DNA of 64,000 nt from WTFY01 sp965220875 (GTDB lineage: Bacteria; Pseudomonadota; Gammaproteobacteria; UBA4575), in the NCBI GenBank assembly GCA_965220875.1, contig OZ244849.1:1674001-1738000 (forward strand), in the 5' to 3' direction. The notes under the pieces are model-generated. The model was not told the DNA's origin. It was given only the letters and a program-made list of their open reading frames with translations, and searched no databases. Shown one piece after another: positions 19,184-28,026 of this stretch. Each line of letters opens with the position of its first letter. Position 1 is the stretch's first letter. The position numbers and the translations under genes were made by a program.

Positions 19184-19411
19184 TTAAGTGGAGATTTCCA
19201 GCTTTTCAGCGAGCCACATCTTGATGATCGATTGCCGTGTCACTCCGATCCGCCTAGCCTCCTTATCCAGTGACTCGATCATCCAAATCGGAAAATCGAC
19301 GTTTACCCGTTTTTGACTCTGATTGGGCTTTACGGCTGTAGACAGATCCAGATTGGCAATGACGTCTTCTTTGCCGGTATCAAATTTTTGGTCGAAATCT
19401 TTAGCTTTCAT
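19184..19411 (-). CDS. brnA: BrnA/CopG-like antitoxin
   Basis: A 75-residue protein with a ribbon-helix-helix-type end: KRVNVDFPIWMIESLDKEAR then RIGVTRQSIIKMWLAEKL. It follows the BrnT-like toxin gene on the same strand, and its ATG lies inside the original end of brnT, the usual overlapping brnT-brnA order. As an antitoxin it would bind BrnT and repress the operon. This gene looks intact while its toxin partner is frameshifted. The typical BrnA name is supported mainly by context; the fold itself is CopG-like. Confidence 0.7.
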   Translation of the reverse strand: MKAKDFDQKFDTGKEDVIANLDLSTAVKPNQSQKRVNVDFPIWMIESLDKEARRIGVTRQSIIKMWLAEKLEIST

Positions 19412-19663
19412 AGATTCTTACCTCTGATTTTCGAGCACGCCTGGCCGAGATGATTCGAATCTTCTTGTCTCTGACAGTTGCAATGGGGACCAGTGCTTTG
19501 TATCGACTTTACCTATGATCATGTACCGCGGTTCATCGGTGGTCTTGGCTTTGAGTTCCACGAAGTCAGGATCTTTCCATAGTTTCTGTGCTTCGAGAAA
19601 ATCAATTACGTGTTTTCCCAGGTTGGATTTGCTTTTTTCTTCGTCTAACTCAAACTCAAACAT
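19401..19663 (-). pseudogene. brnT: Frameshifted BrnT-like toxin gene
   Basis: BrnT is a RelE-fold ribonuclease toxin. The frame MFEFELDEEKSKSNLGKHVI continues as normal BrnT through TTDEPRYMIIGKVDTKHWS, then leaves the family sequence. One base is missing from a C-run (GGGG on the plus strand at 19485-19488). The other frame then reads IATVRDKKIRIISARRARKS and EVRIYES before TAA at 19401-19403, exactly the family C-terminus, overlapping the brnA start. In the present sequence the toxin ends with 26 unrelated residues after KHWS at 19418, so it is probably dead. A sequencing error in the homopolymer is the alternative. Confidence 0.8.
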
Positions 19664-20212
19664 AGTATAGAAAATATACCTTTATTAAATCTATAACAAG
19701 TCCATTATTTGTGAGTTCTGTTAGTAATTTCCAGGAATATGGCGATCTGTTTATACCGTTATAGTGATTAATAGCGGGATCAAAAAAAGAGAAAGGCATA
19801 GCTGCTCGTCTTTCATAAGAGATATGCCGCATCACGAAGGTTTTTATGAGATCGAAAACCTTTGTCTAATCTGCAGAGTCCTCGAGCGCTCAGTACAAGA
19901 TGATGTTGGCTATCCGGCTGAGATTTCTTATGCGCAATTCTGTGGGTATTCGGCGGCAAATCCGTAGTCTCTCCTGTACCGGTCCAGATATATGTGGGAT
20001 TGGTTCTGCACTTTGCGAGGATGAACTTGAACGAAAATCGAAAATGTAATGGTCTGCAGGGCCTGTCCAGCCTGCATGGACTGGCTCGTTTGCCTTGAAA
20101 GGCCGACCATAACAGGTTGACTCGCAAGATGTAGAAGTGCTAAGCCAGTTCTGATAGTTTTTCGATAAACAGGAAGTGTAAGCAAACAACTTTTGCAAAT
20201 GGTTACAGGTTT
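19664..20212. other. 549-base stretch with one repeat
   Basis: AT-rich, no confident gene. It contains copy 2 of the 70-bp dispersed repeat (19824-19893). The open frames on the minus strand (for example 19813-20127) overlap one another and show no family features. Confidence 0.45.
19824..19893. repeat. 70-bp dispersed repeat, copy 2
   Basis: ATGCCGCATCACGAAGG through GAGATCGAAAACC and CTGCAGAGTC; similar to 14460-14528 in the same orientation. Both copies lie downstream of a higA-like fragment in the same order, which suggests two decayed copies of one ancestral segment. Confidence 0.7.
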
Positions 20213-20314
20213 ATGACAAGTTATAGTCTTGAGGGCCTTGTTTCCTATTGGGAGCGTGGTGCACGCTTACGTGAAGCTCAGGCTCGTGAGACTACTGAAG
20301 TAAAAACAAAATGA
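20213..20314 (+). CDS. Possible 33-residue ORF
   Basis: Reads MTSYSLEGLVSYWERGARLR then EAQARETTEVKTK. It ends 15 bases before the start of the 176-residue hypothetical gene on the same strand, which would fit a two-gene unit. The ribosome site (ACAGG) is weak and no family is recognised, so it may also be a fragment. Confidence 0.3.
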   Translation: MTSYSLEGLVSYWERGARLREAQARETTEVKTK

Positions 20315-20329
20315 TGAAGAAAGCTTACA

Positions 20330-20860
20330 ATGATTGTCTGTCCAAATTACTTTAAAGACGACGAAGATATCGAAGCCCAGTGGGAACAGCATGCTGTGTA
20401 CGACAAGGCACTTAGTGTCATCGTTTCTGCCTGCAATCGGCACACTAATTTTGCACGGTCTCTACTGGAAGATTCCCGCTATAAGACATGGGGAACAATT
20501 AATTGCTACGATCACAGAACACTTCAGAATGCACACGACCTTCTTGCCGCAGCATGGAGGTTTCAGGATGAGGGAAGCTATCGACAGGGTAAATTACCCT
20601 TTGAAGGTGAGAATCCTTTTGATGATGTTCCGGAGCTCTGGCTCAACTGGCTTCGCCATGAGGTTGATGGATGGACTTCTAGTCCGCACTTGGTTCGTTC
20701 GGTCCAAATAATTTTGTCAAATCAAAATAAGCCGTCTGGGTATATGGCCGAGTCAAAACTCTGTCTGGATATCCTTGACCGGTTTTCATATATGCCTTGG
20801 GACCGTGAATTATGTGAAGCACACGAAAAGGACCTGTATAAGGAAATTGCTGTAAGCTGA
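20330..20860 (+). CDS. Hypothetical protein, unrecognised
   Basis: A 176-residue soluble protein rich in aromatic and acidic residues (MIVCPNYFKDDEDIEAQWEQ..., NPFDDVPELWLNWLRHEVDG). No signal peptide, membrane segment or known motif is visible. Composition is protein-like and the frame has no competitor on either strand. The ATG follows GAAGAAAGCTTACA. It lies inside the ssrA island, upstream of the Druantia operon but facing its 3' end. I cannot name a function. Confidence 0.55.
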   Translation: MIVCPNYFKDDEDIEAQWEQHAVYDKALSVIVSACNRHTNFARSLLEDSRYKTWGTINCYDHRTLQNAHDLLAAAWRFQDEGSYRQGKLPFEGENPFDDVPELWLNWLRHEVDGWTSSPHLVRSVQIILSNQNKPSGYMAESKLCLDILDRFSYMPWDRELCEAHEKDLYKEIAVS

Positions 20861-20964
20861 TCAAGGTGTGTGCTTTTATGGAGCATTCCTAATCAGCATG
20901 GTGTGCAAACACCGCATCCGCGCGGAGTTGCCAAAGATATACAGCCAGGACCTGCTCAACAATC

Positions 20965-21129
20965 TATTCCGGCACCCATAACCTTGCCGTGATCTCTGCA
21001 CTGCTTGAGGCTGGGACTGATCCGAAAGCTCAGAACAGGGAAGGAAAAATACCTTGGGATTTTGCACAATATAACTCTGCGATCAAAAGTACTAACGTTT
21101 GGTGGAAATTGAGTGATGCACGCTTTTAA
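20965..21129 (+). pseudogene. Ankyrin-repeat C-terminal fragment
   Basis: The plus strand encodes YSGTHNLAVISALLEAGTDP followed by KAQNREGKIPWDFAQYNSAI and ends SDARF-TAA. The xxNLAVISALLEAGADPxAxNxxGxTPxDxA pattern is a classical ankyrin repeat. The part upstream of YSGT does not continue as ankyrin and there is no start, so it is the last repeat or two of a lost gene. There is a further 244 bases without a gene before druE ends. Confidence 0.7.
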
Positions 21130-21373
21130 CTTTGGGAATGATTTGTGTATATGCGTTGGACTTTCATTTACTTTTCCTGTCCTGCCTTCTGAACTTATTC
21201 CAGTATATTGTGCCAAATTCTTATAACAGGAAGATAGCACTCGTTAAGCGATTTGGTGAACATAAGATTATCGATTGACCACGGGCAATTGAGCACTAGT
21301 TAGTGTAGCTACAGACTGCTGGGGTAACCCAGTAATAGGAGTAGACCCGATGATCTGCATTACACTAAAGGCA

Positions 21374-24300
21374 TCAAGTTGGCCTACGCTGCAGCGAATG
21401 CATAATATGCCGCGTCGCGGCTGGCAGGTTCCCGCGTACGACGAGTTCGTTTTCTATAATGACTGAAAATCTTCCAGTGGACCTCAGAGTGGCAATGGAG
21501 GAGTCTGTAGGATGAAGTGGCGTTAAAGGAGCTGAGAGCGTGATGATAGTCTGTCGACCATCGGTAGTCGTAGCCAGAATGGGTGCTGTGACAGGAGAGT
21601 CGGCTACTTGCAGAGTTGCATCTAATTCAAATTTTGTCCCGTCCAAACATTGACGCTCAAGGTCGTTGTGGAGCAATGCAGTCGAGGAAGCTAGACGGCT
21701 TGGGCTGAAGTTAGCAAGTTGTCCATCGATGACGTAGCGGAGGAGTTGAGCGCCGACATGACGGTCAAGGAGACTGTGGTCAAGCTTGTTTTTGAAGCTA
21801 CGTAGACAGCGGTAGCACGACGCGTCGCAGCGCTCTTCGCAACTGGTGAGAATATCTAGTGCTGTTTGGAGCAGTTCAACGGGTGACTCAGGAAGCTGGG
21901 TTGAGAACCCGGCACCTCCCGGAAGCGTATCATACAGGAAAACTTCAGCTTCAAGGCCAAGCGCACCATCTGGCGTGAGTGCGGGGCGGAACTCGGCCAT
22001 AAGTTCGCTCGGTTCGAGTTCAAGGAGTTGACACGCTGCAGCAGCAAGGGCTTCGCTTACGGTCCGAAGTGCGACAAGGGTGGACGTGTGTCCAGGCTTG
22101 AGGTTCATCGGTGGGTCCACACGCAAGGAAAAGAGTGCGATGTCGGTGATGAAGTCGGTACCTAGGACTAGGTGGCGTGTGGGGTTAATTCCATCGCATT
22201 TGCGTTTGTCATCGTCGTCCGGGTAGGGTTTTAGGTGTGAGCCATGGAGTTCATGGGAATGGGCTGCCGTTGCTTCAATGCGGCCGCACTTGGTGCAGTA
22301 GGTGTATCCGTCTTTTTTCGGACCCGTGTTGGAGACCAAAAGGTGCTTTCTTGATGGGAGTACTCGAAGCCGTTCGTTGATGATGGTCCATGCATCGCTC
22401 TCGTCGGGTGTATCCATCGTCAGTTTGGCGCGGGTGGCGTAACTCGTCTCCGGAATGTCGTCCGGTGAAGTGACCTCTTCAGTATCGACCGGGTGCGCGA
22501 AACCCGGTGGGCGCAGCCAGTAACGCCCCGGCCCAAACGTCTGTACACCGCCGCAGGCGGGGCAATCCCGAGTTTTCTGCCGCTGAGCCTCACTCACGGC
22601 GTAGGTGTTTGCAAAGCCACAGATATCGCACTCCATATAGATGCGTTTCGAATCCCATGCGATGAATCGATCATTGGGATCGACTGAGTATATCGCGTTG
22701 GAGGTGTAGCACTTACCGGATATCCACACCTGTTTGCCCGGAGCATACTGGGAGAGTGCGACTGCAAGTCCTTGTTGCGGAGCGAACCGCATGATCGGGC
22801 GAAATCGCGTCGAGCGGTCGGTGTCAAACACGTGAAAGGTCACCACGTCAGTTGGGAAGGCGTAGCGCGGCAGTTTACCGCAGTAAAGAAGCCGGTCGAG
22901 AAGCTTGCTAGTATTTGCAGCTTGCTGCTGTGGACTCTCCTCGCTTTCTTCCGGTTGATATTCGACTTCGGTCGCTTGGCCAGATTCGCTGGACGGGTCA
23001 TTTGTGCTCGGTGCAGACCCAATGGCATCGTCAATTGCATCGAGGCAATCATGTACAAACTCACTTAATAACAAATCTCGATCTTGTGGACTGATCTCTT
23101 GCGGAATCCATGATGAAATGCGGCTTCGGAGCATGTCTTCCTGTTGTACAAGCCATGCAGCGAAGTCTTTGCGATTGAGCACGGATGACGAATCACGGAA
23201 CTCAGAGACGGTGCCAAGCACAGAGAAAAGGTCATGCTTCTGATCAGGGTCTAAACCAGGGATACGATCCTGATGATAGGACTGCAATAGGAAGGCTCGA
23301 ATGTGTCGCCGGATGATGTCTGGATTGTCAAGGGTGAGCTTCGGGTCTACGACGTCCCCTCTGATCATGCCGTCCGGATTGGCAAAATAATGTTCGTCGT
23401 GACTGTCGGCACTGCCAAAGGCGACGACGGTGGCAACAGTATTTCCGCGGCGCCCAGCCCGGCCAGAGCGTTGCTGGTAGTTGGCGCGGCTTGGTGGAAT
23501 GTTGCGCAAGGCGACGCCGGAAAGTGCGCCTATGTCGATGCCGACCTCCATGGTTGTTGTGCTAGACAGTACATCAACGGCCGTCGCCGAGTTGGCACGT
23601 TCCCCTAAAGCGATGTCTTGGAACAGAAGTTCATTCTCCTCTGCTTTGGAGAACGCGTCCTCATTCTGGGGAGCATTCAACTGGGCAGTGTGTTCGGCCG
23701 CGACAAGCGCGAGTGGTGGTTTGGGCGGGTCAGTAAGTGCGTTTGTGACAGGATTCCGGTAAAACCCCTTACGTGCGAGAAAGATGGGGTCGTGGTTGGG
23801 ATCAAGTTCGCCGATGTCACTACTGCCGCAGTCAAGACAGTGCAAGATGGTCGAAACAGGTCTGTGTACTGACTTGCAACTGGGGCAGCGAGCCCACTTG
23901 CCTTCAAAGGCAAGTGAAAGTTCGTTGCCACGCAGTCGCCGGAAGCCGTTGCCCGTAGCCTCGGTGAAAAGTTCTAACAGCCTGGGCAACCACTGGCTAT
24001 CGAAGGTTTTGCGCGCGGCACGGTCAGTAAGGACGGTCTGCATCGCCTTGAACTTACCCTTCCTCGCACGAACACTAATTCCTTGGGAACGGGGGCGCTG
24101 TCCCCAAACAGGGGGCATTGCGCCAAGCCAGAAGCCATAGCCCTGCCAGCAGCGTAGCCACGCGCGGGTGAGTTCCACCTTGGCTTCGGGCGTTTCAGCG
24201 ATTCCGGGAATCGAAGGGAGTTCGTGTAAACGCGGTGTATGGTCCCCACGTTCGGCAAGTGAAGCTAAGGCAAGTGGTTCGAATCCCAGAAAGCGATCTT

Positions 24301-26929
24301 GGACGGTCATTACGATTTGTTCGAGAAGCGCTTCAGGTGGACGTTCTGCTCGGATCTGCATGCACAGTCCGGCAAGCCCGCTGTCATCTCTGGTTTGGCC
24401 GCTATCAATCGCGTTCCGCACAATGCGATCTGCATCGAAGCTTTCGCTCCCCTTCCTTTCTGGACGCAGGCGTACGTTGAGCGTCCGGGCTGCAAGAAGA
24501 ACTGCCAGATAGAGGTCGTTGAGGTTCAGGTTTGGTTGAAGGAATGGGACAGCTTGAAGTCGCCGATAGCCCCAAGCTATGAGCGGGCGAAGTGAGTCGC
24601 GGAGCGAATACATTTGTAGATTAGGCGCCAAGCGTGCCGCAACTTGGCGTGAGTCAGAGAAGGTCAAGACCTTCCTGCCCTGGAGAGGCGCAAAGGGGGT
24701 TGGCATGGTGTGAGAAGGGGGTTGGATCTGAAGTTGTCGGGAAACGAGAGCCTGAAAAGGTTGGTCACCTTTGGTCTGGTGATCTTGGACGTACGAAGTC
24801 CCCCAGCGCGTCTTCTTACCACACACGGCACATGGGGCGAACTGTCCTGCAGAGACAAGCATCTGGTCGATGTTATCGTCTTCCTCGTCGACGGAGTCAG
24901 ATAAGCGGTCGCTTCGGAGATAGACCCGGCGCATCCGTGCCCCGAGAGTCGGCGGGTTAAGGCGGCCCGTCTCAAGATCGTAATCAGCAGGTTCTGCAAC
25001 CTCATCCAAGGCGGGCGTTTCAAGCAGGAGATCAAGAGGAGCAAGTGGGCCTGTTTCGCCCTCGGCCATGCGCAGGCTTTCTCCAGGTTCTGACCACAGC
25101 GCGGAGGGGCAATCGACATCGTCAGTATATGCCCTAGCATAAGCTGTGCCACAGTTGCGGCAAGTGTATAACTCGAGGACGCGGGCACCGCATCGGCAAG
25201 TTTCGCGCGGCTGACCGTATAGCGTGCCACAAATGCCGTCTCTTTTGGATTCTTCGAGGCTGCTGCATGCGGGGTCCATACAAGCCCAGAGCCCTGGTAA
25301 GCCACGGAAGAAGTTGTGGATGCGGCAGGGAAGGAGTCCAGGAGTTTTGGGTGCAAGGCGTGCGGCGCTACCAAGGGCCATCAATGCGTTGGCAGCTTTG
25401 TTGGCCTTCTTTGGACTGGCATCTGGAAACAGGTATTGCCCTAAGTCAGCAATGGGTATGGCTTGCCTCATGGTCATGTTGATCAGGCGGCCCATGGGTG
25501 GGAAGTCGGCGAGCGCGTAGTAGAGAGCTCGTTCGGGATTAGGGTCGTCTAATGTTTGACGATGTCTTACAAGCGGTTCGATAACTGCGTATCGGGCCGA
25601 GTCGGTCAATGCGTTGTAATACCGTTCGAGGTCTATTCCGGCGCAGACGTCTGAATCCTGAGTCGAACCTGGGCCGTCATGCGGTCGAAGATCGAGCGAC
25701 CCAGAGATCGGCAGGAAAGTGCTGGCGGTAAGACCGGATAACTGGGCACCGAACTTTGGGGCATAGTCGTAGTCATTGAAGCTCGCCGTTGCGCAGATGA
25801 CCCGAAATCGGTCTGCAGGAATGTCGAGACGATCACGCAATCGGCGCAGCAAGAGGCTTACCTCAGCCCCTGCAGCGCCTCTATAGAGGTGCGCCTCGTC
25901 AAGGACAATGAGGAAATCCTCGTTTGGATTCTGCTTGAGGAACGCCCGAGTCATGTCGAATATGGAACGCTCGATCGGACGCATCATCATGTATTCGAGC
26001 ATTGAATAGTTGGTGACAAGGAGGTCGGGTGGCGCGCATTGGATTTCATGTCGGGTAAGCAGTTCACTGTCATCAGGCAACGTAACACCCCTGACAAACG
26101 CACCAGTCTTGGGGTCCTTCCATCTGGTCCCCTTCTCGCCTAGCCAAGCACGAAGATCTGGTTTCGCGGGCCACTTACCACGCTCCTTTAGGGCTTGCCG
26201 CAGGCGGCAGGCTTCAACATGGCCATCGTTATTTGGATCGTTCGCTACGCACTCGATGTCGACATAGAATTCATCAAACGCCCTGAATTTAGCTGAATCT
26301 CTCTGCGATGTTCGAACGCCTGCGTAAGGTGTCCGGCTCGTGTAGCGCCCGAAGCGGGGGGGACGCCCAGCCCATGTATTGAAGAGCGAAACTAGTCTAG
26401 GATCACCGAATAGTTCTCGCAGCCGCCCTAATTGGTCGTTGACTAGGGCGTTCATGGGATACAGGACGAGGGCGCGCATCGCTGGTTGGTTAGCGAAAGC
26501 ATCGGGCTGTTCGCTCGCTTCACGCGCCAGCTTTCCAAGGATAGGAAGTAGGAAGGACTCAGTCTTACCGGAGCCTGTGCCTGTCATGATGATGAGATTG
26601 CGCCGATCAATCAGACTGCCACGGACTGCCTCGGACTGGTGCAGGTATGGTGGGTCGTAGATGAGCTTGCGCAAGTTGCCTTGGGACTGTGAGACGGCTT
26701 TGAAGGCTTCTAGGGCAGCGGGGGCGAGGTCGGTCATTTCGGAGAAGGACTCGCCAGTCTCGTATCGAGGAGTGGACTCCAAATACGGTATCTGATGTAT
26801 GACGCCTGTAGTGTTTAGCAGAACTTTCCGTCTATGGATCAAAGATTTAGCACTAATGTGGTAGGTCGCTTCTATGTAGTCGCGTAGCGTTTCGTGGAGT
26901 TGCTCTGTCGATTGTTGGATGGTTTCCAT
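21374..26929 (-). CDS. druE: Druantia helicase DruE (DEAD/DEAH helicase with DUF1998)
   Basis: Large SF2 helicase, the signature component shared by all Druantia anti-phage systems. About 1851 residues from the ATG at 26929 (the frame runs to 26974, overlapping the preceding gene). Seen in order: P-loop MTGTGSGKTESFLLP near residue 118, DEAH box LDEAHLYRG near 340, a Cys-rich region with CRCGARVLELYTCRNCG, helicase motif VI SGRAGRRGN near 1153, and a C-terminal DUF1998 region with DTLPGGAGFS near 1666 followed by CEERCDASCYRCLRSF. The Cys clusters suggest metal-binding modules. It is the last gene of a four-gene minus-strand operon that begins with druA. The mechanism of Druantia defence is not settled; it protects against several phages when complete. 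Confidence 0.9.
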   Translation of the reverse strand: METIQQSTEQLHETLRDYIEATYHISAKSLIHRRKVLLNTTGVIHQIPYLESTPRYETGESFSEMTDLAPAALEAFKAVSQSQGNLRKLIYDPPYLHQSEAVRGSLIDRRNLIIMTGTGSGKTESFLLPILGKLAREASEQPDAFANQPAMRALVLYPMNALVNDQLGRLRELFGDPRLVSLFNTWAGRPPRFGRYTSRTPYAGVRTSQRDSAKFRAFDEFYVDIECVANDPNNDGHVEACRLRQALKERGKWPAKPDLRAWLGEKGTRWKDPKTGAFVRGVTLPDDSELLTRHEIQCAPPDLLVTNYSMLEYMMMRPIERSIFDMTRAFLKQNPNEDFLIVLDEAHLYRGAAGAEVSLLLRRLRDRLDIPADRFRVICATASFNDYDYAPKFGAQLSGLTASTFLPISGSLDLRPHDGPGSTQDSDVCAGIDLERYYNALTDSARYAVIEPLVRHRQTLDDPNPERALYYALADFPPMGRLINMTMRQAIPIADLGQYLFPDASPKKANKAANALMALGSAARLAPKTPGLLPCRIHNFFRGLPGLWACMDPACSSLEESKRDGICGTLYGQPRETCRCGARVLELYTCRNCGTAYARAYTDDVDCPSALWSEPGESLRMAEGETGPLAPLDLLLETPALDEVAEPADYDLETGRLNPPTLGARMRRVYLRSDRLSDSVDEEDDNIDQMLVSAGQFAPCAVCGKKTRWGTSYVQDHQTKGDQPFQALVSRQLQIQPPSHTMPTPFAPLQGRKVLTFSDSRQVAARLAPNLQMYSLRDSLRPLIAWGYRRLQAVPFLQPNLNLNDLYLAVLLAARTLNVRLRPERKGSESFDADRIVRNAIDSGQTRDDSGLAGLCMQIRAERPPEALLEQIVMTVQDRFLGFEPLALASLAERGDHTPRLHELPSIPGIAETPEAKVELTRAWLRCWQGYGFWLGAMPPVWGQRPRSQGISVRARKGKFKAMQTVLTDRAARKTFDSQWLPRLLELFTEATGNGFRRLRGNELSLAFEGKWARCPSCKSVHRPVSTILHCLDCGSSDIGELDPNHDPIFLARKGFYRNPVTNALTDPPKPPLALVAAEHTAQLNAPQNEDAFSKAEENELLFQDIALGERANSATAVDVLSSTTTMEVGIDIGALSGVALRNIPPSRANYQQRSGRAGRRGNTVATVVAFGSADSHDEHYFANPDGMIRGDVVDPKLTLDNPDIIRRHIRAFLLQSYHQDRIPGLDPDQKHDLFSVLGTVSEFRDSSSVLNRKDFAAWLVQQEDMLRSRISSWIPQEISPQDRDLLLSEFVHDCLDAIDDAIGSAPSTNDPSSESGQATEVEYQPEESEESPQQQAANTSKLLDRLLYCGKLPRYAFPTDVVTFHVFDTDRSTRFRPIMRFAPQQGLAVALSQYAPGKQVWISGKCYTSNAIYSVDPNDRFIAWDSKRIYMECDICGFANTYAVSEAQRQKTRDCPACGGVQTFGPGRYWLRPPGFAHPVDTEEVTSPDDIPETSYATRAKLTMDTPDESDAWTIINERLRVLPSRKHLLVSNTGPKKDGYTYCTKCGRIEATAAHSHELHGSHLKPYPDDDDKRKCDGINPTRHLVLGTDFITDIALFSLRVDPPMNLKPGHTSTLVALRTVSEALAAAACQLLELEPSELMAEFRPALTPDGALGLEAEVFLYDTLPGGAGFSTQLPESPVELLQTALDILTSCEERCDASCYRCLRSFKNKLDHSLLDRHVGAQLLRYVIDGQLANFSPSRLASSTALLHNDLERQCLDGTKFELDATLQVADSPVTAPILATTTDGRQTIITLSAPLTPLHPTDSSIATLRSTGRFSVIIENELVVRGNLPAATRHIMHSLQRRPT

Positions 26930-26943
26930 GAGGTCATTATTCC

Positions 26944-28026
26944 TTAACGAGAGCCGTCGTCGCGCGACAGCCACAGGTTCTGCTGCAAGAACGCCTCTTC
27001 AGAATCCGCTTCATTGATTGGGATGATGTATGAAAAAAGGCACGCGTCTCGGGGAGCAGGCTTACCAAAATTCATCAGGCGGCGCTCAGACCATTGCGGC
27101 AGCGGAGCAAAAAAGTCAAAGCGAACCTCATCGCCGTCGATTCGGCGCCGGTAGCGCTGGGGACTGCCGCGACAGTGGTCGACAGCGGTTTGAAGAAGCC
27201 AAGCCACATCACACCCGCGCCATCGACTCCGTGCGAGCGGGAGATCAAGGAGACGGACAGGTTTACCTTCTTGCAGTTTGACTAGGCACCAGATAGGGGC
27301 ACCAAACTCTTGGGGGCGCCGCGCGACATACATGCCATCTTGGTCTGTGGGATCGGTCCATCGGCCTCGGTAGTAAGTGACTGAACGCGCGGAGTCGAGA
27401 ATCTGCAGGTCGGGTATTCCCATGATCGGGGGTTGACTGGCCAAAAGCTGCTCGTGTTGAGTAAGCATGGCGGCGGGGTCTTGAGTTCGTGGGCACTTAA
27501 GCCACGCATTTTCTGAGAGTTGCTGCAGTCCGAGTTCCTTCAGTTTGCGTGGGAGGTTTTCGTTTGATTGTGGTTCAAGTACGCGCGAATAGCCACGTTG
27601 GAGAACGCGCTCAGTCAACGACGACGGGAGAAAAGTATCTTGGTCCGGCACGACGCCCAGAAGAAACGCTGATCCGCTTTTTCGAATAATGAAACTTGGG
27701 GATGCAGCGAAAACCCATGTTTGCTTGACATCCGAGTCGTCGATGACGACATCGGTCAGTTCCAGCAGGTCGCCACTGACAGCTAGAGCTTCGATAGCGC
27801 GGTCGACAGCTCTAGGCAAGGAGTCATAGATGGTTGGTAGTCCATGCAAACATTCAAGTAGGGAAGCCCGCAGAGTGGCACGAGAGCAAGGGCAGTTGAT
27901 ACCAGCGCAGCGCCTCGCGAGAGATGCAAGTAAGACATCGTTGAGTACAGCATTCTGGTTGTCAGGCATTCCAAGTGTGTGCCGGCATTGGGTAAGGACC
28001 TCGGCTGCTGTGATTCTTGCAATCAT
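26944..28026 (-). CDS. Druantia operon protein, possibly DruD-like
   Basis: A 360-residue soluble protein with no motif I can name. It has a helical N-terminal part (VLNDVLLASLARRCAGINCP) and a mixed C-terminal half (RWTDPTDQDGMYVARRPQEF). Its start overlaps the preceding gene's stop (ATGA, 28023-28026), and druE starts 14 bases after its own stop, so it is coupled to both. Its place just before druE and its size fit DruD of type I Druantia, but this is by position, not by a recognised domain. Confidence 0.65.
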   Translation of the reverse strand: MIARITAAEVLTQCRHTLGMPDNQNAVLNDVLLASLARRCAGINCPCSRATLRASLLECLHGLPTIYDSLPRAVDRAIEALAVSGDLLELTDVVIDDSDVKQTWVFAASPSFIIRKSGSAFLLGVVPDQDTFLPSSLTERVLQRGYSRVLEPQSNENLPRKLKELGLQQLSENAWLKCPRTQDPAAMLTQHEQLLASQPPIMGIPDLQILDSARSVTYYRGRWTDPTDQDGMYVARRPQEFGAPIWCLVKLQEGKPVRLLDLPLARSRWRGCDVAWLLQTAVDHCRGSPQRYRRRIDGDEVRFDFFAPLPQWSERRLMNFGKPAPRDACLFSYIIPINEADSEEAFLQQNLWLSRDDGSR

